The notes beneath the pieces are model-generated. The model had not been told where the DNA came from, ran no database searches, and saw only the letters and a list, made by a program, of their open reading frames with translations. Positions 1 through 4,936 of a DNA stretch of 10,922 nucleotides are shown one piece after another (the first letter of the stretch is position 1; every line of letters begins with the position of its first letter). Source of the DNA: Opitutaceae bacterium. Its GTDB lineage: Bacteria > Verrucomicrobiota > Verrucomicrobiae > Opitutales > Opitutaceae. The stretch covers positions 1 to 10,922 of the forward strand of contig JAISAX010000867.1 in assembly GCA_031266495.1 (NCBI GenBank). The letters are read 5' to 3'. The translations under genes and the position numbers were made by a program.

Positions 1-578
1 TCGGTCGCGAGGCCGGCGCGGACGGGGTTGAGGTCGATGTAGGCGGCCATGATTTCGGCGACGCGTCCGCCGGAGTCGACGAGAACGCTCTTGAAACGGT
101 CGGACCAGAGGTGGCCGAAGCGGTTGCGTGTTTTGTTGAACCAGATGGTGAAGCGTTGTTTGAGGAGTTTCATGAACGGGGAAACATCGCCCATGAGGGC
201 GAGTTGCCGGGAGCGCCATGCGTTGGCTTCCCTGATGATTTCGGGATCGGAGGTGTTGGCGAGGTGGCAGGCGATGACCTTGATGAAGGCGACCTTGTAG
301 CGGGTGGGTTTGGGGTAGAGAACCTTGTACCGGCGGAGGAGTTCGGCGTCGGTGACGGGTTGTTTTTGGGGGATGCGGATGAGGATATGGAAGTGGTTGG
401 CGAGGATTGCGTAGGTGATGATTTCGACGCCGCAGTAATCGGCGATTTGCCACATCTGTTTGCGGAAGACTTCCCTGGTGGCGGCGTCGAGCAAGTGTTC
501 GCCGTTGATGGTGCGGCTGATGCAGTGATAGATCGCTGTGTGGGAGTCAGGGGCGAGTTTGATCCGGCGCATTCGCAT
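1..578 (-). CDS. REP-associated tyrosine transposase (Y1/HUH, RAYT-type), 3' end cut by window edge
   Basis: Translating the minus strand from the ATG at 578-576 gives 192 residues, open to the left edge. The start MRMRRIKLAP and the following A-I-Y-H-C-I-S-R segment are typical of Y1_Tnp proteins related to RAYTs. The HUH metal-binding motif is H62-F63-H64 inside ANHFHILIRI. The late block MAAYIDLNPVRAG (about 178-189) carries Y180, which is the likely catalytic tyrosine by family analogy. RAYTs are known as single-strand DNA transposases linked to REP hairpins. The ATG at 572-570 is an equally possible start, since neither has a strong Shine-Dalgarno. No frameshift or stop is seen, so the visible part looks intact. 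The Y1 family call is firm; the RAYT subtype rests on recalled similarity. The hairpins at 2232-2486 in the same window are candidate REP-like partners, which is inference. Confidence 0.88.
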   Translation of the reverse strand, partial: MRMRRIKLAPDSHTAIYHCISRTINGEHLLDAATREVFRKQMWQIADYCGVEIITYAILANHFHILIRIPQKQPVTDAELLRRYKVLYPKPTRYKVAFIKVIACHLANTSDPEIIREANAWRSRQLALMGDVSPFMKLLKQRFTIWFNKTRNRFGHLWSDRFKSVLVDSGGRVAEIMAAYIDLNPVRAGLAT

Positions 579-781
579 GATCCGCAGATGCAACAAGCTT
601 CGTCTTCTTCAGGCAAGATCATTTTTAACCTGTCCCTAAAATTGATGCGCATACGGCCAACTCAAACAAAGGCCGGTAATTGGCCGGAAAAAGGCGTTGC
701 CGGGCGGAGGGGCGAGCGGTTTCACTGACGGTTCCCTTTGCGGTCTTACCGACACACTATCATCACAACCACCGACAGGAC
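579..781. other. Spacer upstream of transposase and UDPGP gene, with candidate element end and hairpin
   Basis: This divergent spacer separates the transposase (minus) from the UDPGP gene (plus). Positions 622-643 read on the minus strand as TTTTAGGGACAGGTT followed by an A-run. I recall GGGACAG-type motifs near Y1 transposases in many genomes, so this may be an element end. A hairpin with 7-bp arms CGGCCAA/TTGGCCG lies at 654-660 and 680-686, and GGCCGG is repeated directly at 671-676 and 682-687. For the UDPGP gene only a weak -10 candidate TATCAT (758-763) is visible, with no convincing -35. Confidence 0.4.
622..643 (-). repeat. Candidate RAYT/Y1 element end motif (TTTTAGGGACAGGTT-like)
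   Basis: About 45 bp upstream of the transposase start, the minus strand carries AATTTTAGGGACAGGTTAAA. The match to recalled transposase-flanking GGGACAG motifs is from memory. It occurs once in this window, so the second end would lie beyond the left edge. Confidence 0.35.
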
Positions 782-2206
782 ATGGCAAAACATCCCGTTA
801 TCGAGTCTTTCGAACGTGCAGGTCAGGGTCACGTTTTCGCGTTCTACGACCGTCTTTCCCCGGACGAACAAAAGCAGCTGATCGCCGACGCGGAAGAGGT
901 CGACCTCGCCGAAATCGACCGCCTCAACCGCACGCTCGTCGCGGCCGGCACCGGCGCGGCGGGGGTCAATCTTGAGGGCATCGCGCCTGCTCCCTACGAG
1001 CCGCTGCCCGAAAACGGCGGGGATGCCGCCGCCTGGGCGAAGGCCAAAACTGTCGGCGAAGAGGCCTTGCGCACGGGCCGGGTGGCCGCCTTCACCGTGG
1101 CGGGCGGGCAGGGTACGCGGCTCGGCTACGATGGCCCGAAGGGCACGTACCCGGTGACGCCGGTCCGCAAAAAATCGCTGTTCCAGGTGTTTGCCGAAAA
1201 ACTGCGCGCGGCGGGCAATCGCTACGGACGCCCGCTGCACTGGTTCATCATGACGAGCCACATCAACCACGCGGCGACGGAGGCGTTTTTCCGGGAAAAC
1301 CGGTTCTTCGGGATCGACGAATCCCGCGTGCATTTTTTCCGTCAGGGCCGGATGCCGGCGGTGGATTTTGACGGAAAAATCCTGCTCGAAACGACCGCCA
1401 GCATTGCGATGTCGCCCGACGGTCACGGCGGCTCGTTGCGCGCGCTGGAACGCAGCGGCGCAGCCGATCTCATGGAGCGCGAAGGGATCGACGCCCTCAG
1501 CTATTTCCAGGTGGACAACCCGCTGGTGCGTTTCACCGATCCGGCCTTCATCGGCTGGCACCTGCTGCGCGGTTCGGAGATGAGCAGCAAGATGATCCCG
1601 AAGGCCTACGCGGGCGAAAAGGTCGGCCACTTCTGCACGCAGGGCGGCAAGCTCGTGGTCATCGAATACTCCGACCTGCCGAAAGCTTATCAGGAAGAAA
1701 CCGACCCGGCGACCGGCCAGCTCCGCTACATCGCGGGCAGCATCGCCATCCACGTGATCGACCGCGGTTTTATCCGCCGGATGGCGCGCGGTGATGACGC
1801 GCTGCCGTTCCACCGGGCCGACAAAAAAATCCCGACGGTCGATGCCGCCGGCGCCCCCGTGAAACCGGAAAAGGCCAACGGCGTGAAGTTCGAGATGTTT
1901 GTCTTCGACGCGCTGCCGTTCGCGAAAAACCAGGTGGTGATCGAGGCGCGCCGCGCAGACGATTTTTCTCCGGTTAAAAACGCCGAAGGCCTCGATTCGC
2001 CCAAAACGTGCGCCGAGGACCAGCGCCGGCAGTTCGTCCGCTGGCTCGCGGCCAACGGCGCGACGGTCGATACCGACGCGACGGTGCTGCCGCCGTTCGA
2101 CATCGAGGTGTCACCTCTTTTCGGATACGACGGGGATTCATTCGCCGACTCGTGGCAAAAGCTCTCCGTGAAGCCGGCGGTGACGGCGGGGCTTTATCTG
2201 GAGTAA
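782..2206 (+). CDS. UDPGP-family nucleotidyltransferase, UAP1/AGX-like UDP-sugar pyrophosphorylase
   Basis: This 474-residue cytoplasmic enzyme should transfer UMP from UTP to a sugar-1-phosphate, releasing pyrophosphate. The nucleotide loop is VAGGQGTRLGYDGPKG (106-121). Further family landmarks are SPDGHGG (211-217), the metal/uridine-site VDN (244-246), the VIEYSD block (293-298), KANGVKFEMFVFD (364-376) and FSPVKNAEG (395-403). These blocks match eukaryotic UAP1 (UDP-N-acetylglucosamine pyrophosphorylase) better than bacterial GalU or GlmU. UDP-GlcNAc or a related UDP-sugar is therefore the likelier product, but UTP-glucose-1-phosphate activity cannot be excluded from sequence. Length fits the family. 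The ATG at 782 is chosen because the protein begins in the usual place; AGGA lies only one base upstream, so the ribosome-binding site is poor. It appears monocistronic and converges on the ThiF-rhodanese gene. Confidence 0.9.
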   Translation: MAKHPVIESFERAGQGHVFAFYDRLSPDEQKQLIADAEEVDLAEIDRLNRTLVAAGTGAAGVNLEGIAPAPYEPLPENGGDAAAWAKAKTVGEEALRTGRVAAFTVAGGQGTRLGYDGPKGTYPVTPVRKKSLFQVFAEKLRAAGNRYGRPLHWFIMTSHINHAATEAFFRENRFFGIDESRVHFFRQGRMPAVDFDGKILLETTASIAMSPDGHGGSLRALERSGAADLMEREGIDALSYFQVDNPLVRFTDPAFIGWHLLRGSEMSSKMIPKAYAGEKVGHFCTQGGKLVVIEYSDLPKAYQEETDPATGQLRYIAGSIAIHVIDRGFIRRMARGDDALPFHRADKKIPTVDAAGAPVKPEKANGVKFEMFVFDALPFAKNQVVIEARRADDFSPVKNAEGLDSPKTCAEDQRRQFVRWLAANGATVDTDATVLPPFDIEVSPLFGYDGDSFADSWQKLSVKPAVTAGLYLE

Positions 2207-2231
2207 CGGATGTGACGCGAAGCGATGTGGC

Positions 2232-2248
2232 GCGGGCGTCTCGCCCGC
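2232..2248. repeat. GC-rich hairpin, possible terminator of the UDPGP gene
   Basis: A perfect 7-bp stem GCGGGCG/CGCCCGC with a TCT loop lies 26 bp after the UDPGP stop. A T5 run follows only at 2266-2270, too distant for a classical intrinsic terminator. A REP-like role is equally possible. Confidence 0.45.
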
Positions 2249-2273
2249 ATCTGGAGTGCCCCGGGTTTTTACT

Positions 2274-2294
2274 GACAATCGACAATCGACAATC
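2274..2294. repeat. Three perfect tandem copies of GACAATC
   Basis: A 7-bp unit is repeated three times without mismatch (21 bp), sitting between two CCCGGG palindromes in the convergent intergenic region. The unit is too short for CRISPR or an origin iteron and may be a simple-sequence or REP-associated repeat. Confidence 0.85.
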
Positions 2295-2305
2295 GCCCGG
2301 GTGCG

Positions 2306-2364
2306 TTGCCTCTCCGCCACATGGCATGGAGGGGGGGGGGAGAGGGGGGGAGCCGGAGAGGCAA
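2306..2364. repeat. 11-bp inverted repeat enclosing a G-tract
   Basis: The arms TTGCCTCTCCG (2306-2316) and CGGAGAGGCAA (2354-2364) are perfectly complementary. The 37-nt loop contains ten consecutive Gs (2331-2340) and a further seven (2344-2350), so the loop could form a G-quadruplex. Confidence 0.7.
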
Positions 2365-2386
2365 GGGGGCGGCGCTCCGCGCCGTC

Positions 2387-2405
2387 CACGGCCAGGTTGG
2401 CCGTG
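2387..2405. repeat. Hairpin CACGGCCA-GGT-TGGCCGTG
   Basis: A perfect 8-bp stem with a 3-nt loop lies immediately after the smaller GGCGC-TCC-GCGCC hairpin at 2371-2383. The tight spacing of the two hairpins is typical of composite extragenic palindromes. Confidence 0.65.
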
Positions 2406-2456
2406 CCACGTCGATCCGGCTCGGCGGAGGGTTGGCGGAAAAAGCCCGCGCCACGG

Positions 2457-2486
2457 TGTTTCGCGTCACCGGTGCTTCGCGAAACA
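2457..2486. repeat. 9-bp inverted repeat TGTTTCGCG/CGCGAAACA
   Basis: Perfect 9-bp arms flank a 12-nt loop that contains the palindrome CACCGGTG. It lies 33 bp beyond the stop of the ThiF-rhodanese gene on that gene's strand. No T-tract follows on either strand, so an intrinsic terminator is not shown. Confidence 0.6.
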
Positions 2487-2518
2487 TCGGTGGAGTAATT
2501 GAGCATGCCGCCGCTCCT

Positions 2519-3790
2519 TCACCACGCCTTGATACCGCCGCGCAGGCTGCGGATGTCGGCGAAACCGTGTCGAGCGCGCAGGACGGGCAGGGCCTTCAGA
2601 CTGCGGACGCCACCGGCACAATAGACCACCGTGGGCCGTCCGGGGTCGAGCGCGGCCAGCGCGGCGTCGGCCTCGGGCGTGCCGAGCCGACCGAGCGGGA
2701 TGTGCACGGAAGTCTCCGGTTCGATGGCGGCAAGGGCGCGTTCCCAGTCTTCGCGGACGTCGATGAGCTGCACGCCGGAAAGGGCCGGGCGGAGGACGTC
2801 GGCGGCGATTTCGTCGGGATCGGCGGTGCGTACGGCGGCATCGGACATGGCGGCAACGGACGTGGCGGCAGCGGGCATGACGGCGCACGTTTGTCCGAAA
2901 TCTTCCGGCGGCAACTCGCGGATCAACTGATTTTGCGGATCGGCGGCGAGGGCGAGCGTTTGCGTGGTCATGGTGAGCGCATCGACGAGGAGCAGGCGGC
3001 CGGCGAGCGGGCGGCCGATGCCGGTGATGATCTTGATCGCTTCGGTCGCCTGGAGGGTGCCGACAAGGCCGGGCAGCACGCCGAGCACGCCGGCCTCGGC
3101 GCAGGATGGCGCTTCGCAGGGAGGAGGCGGTTCGGGAAAGAGGCAGCGGTAGGTGACGGGAGTGGCGGTTGTCTTCTCCGGTCCTTGTAACCTGAAATTG
3201 AATACGCTGGCCTGTCCGGAAAATCCCTGGATCGCGCCGTAAACGAAGGGTTTTTGCGCGATGACGCAGGCATCGTTGACGAGGTAGCGCGTGGCGAAGT
3301 TGTCGGAGCCGTCGATGACGAGGTCGTGGGCGGCAACGAAAGCGAGGGCGTTGTCGCGCGTGAGGCGTTCGGGACGCGGGTCGATGGCGACGAACGGATT
3401 GAGCGCGTGAAGCCGGCGGGCGGCGGCATGGGCCTTGGGCTGGCCGGTGTCTTCCGTAGTGAAAAGTACCTGACGCTGGAGATTGGAGGTATCGACGGAG
3501 TCGGGATCCAGAAGCGTGATGTGGCCGACGCCGGCGGCGGCGAGGTAGAGGAGCGAGGGGCAGCCAAGGCCGCCCGCGCCGATCACGAGCACGCGGGCGC
3601 GCTTGAGCGCGGCCTGGGCCTCGGATCCGAATCCGGCGAGCGAAAGCTGGCGGGAGTAGCGGGCGAGTTCGTCGCGGGTGAGCGAGGGAATGGTGGTGTC
3701 GGCAGGCGCGCCGGCGGGCGCGCCGGCGGGCGAGGCGGCGGGAGCGGAGGAGGTGGAAAATATGGCGGAGATGGCGGAGGAGGTCGGCAT
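2519..3790 (-). CDS. ThiF/MoeB/HesA-type adenylyltransferase fused to a rhodanese sulfurtransferase domain
   Basis: This 423-residue protein should adenylate the C-terminal glycine of a ThiS/MoaD-like sulfur carrier and pass sulfur to it, as UBA4/MOCS3-type fusions do. The E1-like domain (about 38-285) shows LTRDELARYSRQL, the ATP loop GAGGLGCP (71-78), NLQRQVLF (103-110), DGSDN (160-164) and the cysteine loop SCAEAGVLG (229-237, C230). The rhodanese domain (about 318-423) has LIDVRE (342-347) and active-site C391 in CAGGVRS, so it looks catalytic. The paired CxxC zinc cysteines of classical MoeB are absent: only C216 of TYRC remains. The ATG at 3790-3788 is preceded by AGGAG nine bases upstream. 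The first 35 residues are Ala/Pro/Ser-rich and outside the domain. No sulfur-carrier gene is adjacent, so thiamine versus molybdopterin or another pathway cannot be assigned. Confidence 0.9.
   Translation of the reverse strand: MPTSSAISAIFSTSSAPAASPAGAPAGAPADTTIPSLTRDELARYSRQLSLAGFGSEAQAALKRARVLVIGAGGLGCPSLLYLAAAGVGHITLLDPDSVDTSNLQRQVLFTTEDTGQPKAHAAARRLHALNPFVAIDPRPERLTRDNALAFVAAHDLVIDGSDNFATRYLVNDACVIAQKPFVYGAIQGFSGQASVFNFRLQGPEKTTATPVTYRCLFPEPPPPCEAPSCAEAGVLGVLPGLVGTLQATEAIKIITGIGRPLAGRLLLVDALTMTTQTLALAADPQNQLIRELPPEDFGQTCAVMPAAATSVAAMSDAAVRTADPDEIAADVLRPALSGVQLIDVREDWERALAAIEPETSVHIPLGRLGTPEADAALAALDPGRPTVVYCAGGVRSLKALPVLRARHGFADIRSLRGGIKAW
3705..3732 (-). repeat. 12-bp tandem repeat inside the ThiF gene N-terminal coding region
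   Basis: GGCGCGCCGGCG (plus strand) occurs twice in a row at 3705-3716 and 3717-3728, followed by a partial copy. On the coding strand it encodes the repeated AGAP of residues 20-31. Being a multiple of three, copy-number change would lengthen the tail without a frameshift. Confidence 0.8.
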
Positions 3791-3926
3791 GGCAAAATTC
3801 TCCTGCAACCATCCGGCAACGGGGCGGCGGGTGCAACGATGTCGTGACTTCCCGGCGGGTGAGGTGGTTTGCCATGTGGTTTTTTCCCCGAAGGACGCGC
3901 GGCGGGCGTTGCGCTGCGGGGAAAAG
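3791..3926. promoter_or_regulatory. Divergent promoter region between ThiF-rhodanese and siderophore-interacting protein genes
   Basis: The two genes start outward from this 136-bp spacer, so promoters for both must lie here or inside the opposite gene. No clear -35/-10 pair is visible on either strand. I see no Fur-box-like dyad and no recognisable riboswitch consensus. The strongest structure is the hairpin at 3882-3925. Confidence 0.5.
3882..3925 (+). promoter_or_regulatory. Hairpin that would bury the ribosome-binding site of the SIP gene
   Basis: Arms TTTTCCCCG (3882-3890) and CGGGGAAAA (3917-3925) pair perfectly over 9 bp. An inner GCGC/GCGC pairing inside the 26-nt loop is also possible. 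The 3' arm contains the only Shine-Dalgarno-like sequence (GGGGA) before the ATG at 3927, so folding would hide it. Regulation by folding is inference. Confidence 0.45.
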
Positions 3927-4832
3927 ATGCCTGGTGTTGTCCGTCCCATGAATTCCGACGAAACGATTGTCCGGCGGGTGAGGCATCCTCTGAAAATCCG
4001 GCGCCTTGCGGTGAAGCGCGTGGCGGCGCCGACACCGCGGGTGCGGCGGATCACGCTGGCAGGGCCGGAGCTTGATGGTCTGGTGACGCTGGCTCCGGAG
4101 GACCATGTGAAGGTATTTCTCCCGGCTCCGGGAGCGCGCTTGCCGGTGCTGCCGGTGGTGACGCCGGAGGGCCGGATCGCTCCGCCGGCGGAAGGAGGCC
4201 GGCCGGTGGCACGCGATTACACGCTGCGGCGTCACGATGCGGCGGCGGGCGAGTTGGACATCGATTTTTTCCTGCACGGAGGAGGCGGAGTCGTCGGCGA
4301 CGCGGGCGGCGGGGAAAACGGTGTCGCGTCCGCGTGGGCGGCGCGGGCCAGGCCGGGCGATGTGGTCGGAATCGGGGGGCCGCGCGGCTCGCATGTGATG
4401 GCGGAGGTGTTCGACTGGTATTTGCTTGTTGGCGACGAGACGGCCTTGCCCGCCATCGCCCGACGGCTGGAGGAGTTTGAGGGGGTTGCTCCGCAAACGC
4501 GCGCCTTTGCGGTGATCGTGGTGGCGGACGAGGCCGGGCGACAGGCGTTGCGTGCGCCGGTGGCAGGCGGGGTGACGTGGGTCGTTTGTCCGCCGGATAC
4601 CGTCGGCACGGCGGCGGGCCGGGCAGCGGCGCTGACGGAGGCAGTGCGGGGATTGCCTTTTCCGGATGGGCGCGGTTTTGCGTGGGTGGCCGGCGAGGTG
4701 ACGGAGGCGCGTGCGGTCGCACTGCATTTGCTCGGGGAACGGGATTTTGTGACGTCGCGGATGAACGTTTCCGGTCACTGGAAACGCGGCGTGAGCAACC
4801 ACGATCACCATGCCCCGGTCATCGTGGAATGA
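3927..4832 (+). CDS. Siderophore-interacting protein (SIP family, FAD-dependent ferric-siderophore reductase type)
   Basis: The 301-residue product matches SIP/ViuB flavoproteins, which reduce or release iron from imported ferric siderophores in the cytoplasm. The FAD-binding barrel (about 20-155) has TPRVRRITLAG (36-46), RDYTLRR (96-102) and the phosphate-site GIGGPRGS (148-155). The reductase domain follows: DWYLLVGDETALPAIARRL (163-181), FAWVAGE (251-257) and SGHWKRG (282-288). A Gly-rich stretch at about 118-130 is longer than the short loop usual in this family. The ATG at 3927 is preferred because GGGGA lies four bases upstream; the ATG at 3948 (294 residues) has no ribosome-binding site but is also possible. 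It is divergent from the ThiF gene and 104 bp from the next gene. No siderophore biosynthesis or transport genes are in view. Confidence 0.9.
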   Translation: MPGVVRPMNSDETIVRRVRHPLKIRRLAVKRVAAPTPRVRRITLAGPELDGLVTLAPEDHVKVFLPAPGARLPVLPVVTPEGRIAPPAEGGRPVARDYTLRRHDAAAGELDIDFFLHGGGGVVGDAGGGENGVASAWAARARPGDVVGIGGPRGSHVMAEVFDWYLLVGDETALPAIARRLEEFEGVAPQTRAFAVIVVADEAGRQALRAPVAGGVTWVVCPPDTVGTAAGRAAALTEAVRGLPFPDGRGFAWVAGEVTEARAVALHLLGERDFVTSRMNVSGHWKRGVSNHDHHAPVIVE

Positions 4833-4902
4833 TCGATCCGCCCGGCCCTGTCCACACATCCTTTTTCCAGACCGGTCAACCCGGGGTAACCGATTGAAAT
4901 AA

Positions 4903-4930
4903 TTGACAATACAAACATCAGGATAATTAT
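4903..4930 (+). promoter_or_regulatory. Candidate promoter of the ATPase gene, possibly giving a leaderless mRNA
   Basis: A perfect TTGACA (4903-4908) is followed after 16 bp by AATTAT (4925-4930), matching TATAAT at four of six bases. Transcription would then begin at or next to the ATG at 4937. No Shine-Dalgarno is visible before that ATG, which fits leaderless translation. The surrounding DNA is clearly AT-richer than the genes. Confidence 0.5.
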
Positions 4931-4932
4931 CC
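4921..4932. promoter_or_regulatory. Perfect 12-bp palindrome GGATAATTATCC, possible operator
   Basis: The palindrome overlaps the candidate -10 element and ends four bases before the ATG at 4937. A protein bound here would block the promoter. No regulator gene is adjacent to identify the binder. Confidence 0.45.
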
Positions 4933-4936
4933 GGTC

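Larger units (their letters stand above)
2207..2518. repeat. Gene-free hairpin-rich intergenic region (REP/BIME-like)
   Basis: No gene is supported between the two convergent stops. The stretch holds at least five inverted repeats: GCGGGCG/CGCCCGC (2232-2248), TTGCCTCTCCG/CGGAGAGGCAA (2306-2316 and 2354-2364), GGCGC/GCGCC (2371-2383), CACGGCCA/TGGCCGTG (2387-2405) and TGTTTCGCG/CGCGAAACA (2457-2486). It also has two CCCGGG sites (2260-2265, 2296-2301), a GACAATC triplet repeat and a G-tract (2331-2350). The density resembles extragenic palindromic repeat clusters. The hairpins could also end transcription from both sides. Confidence 0.6.

Noticed and set aside
170..652. A 160-residue minus-strand reading frame over the transposase
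   Set aside because: It is the wrong frame: its product is a low-complexity Ser/Pro/Thr string, while the neighbouring frame gives a clear HUH transposase.
2274..2294. GACAATC repeats as a CRISPR array or origin iterons
   Set aside because: There are only three 7-bp units with no spacers, no cas or replication gene is nearby, and they lie between convergent gene ends.
3791..3926. A TPP riboswitch or Fur box in the ThiF-SIP spacer
   Set aside because: Neither the conserved TPP riboswitch core nor a GATAAT-type Fur dyad can be found on either strand.
2466..4859. A very long (797-residue) minus-strand open frame across the ThiF and SIP genes
   Set aside because: Its translation is Arg/His/Pro-rich without domains. 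It is a high-GC shadow of two recognisable genes.
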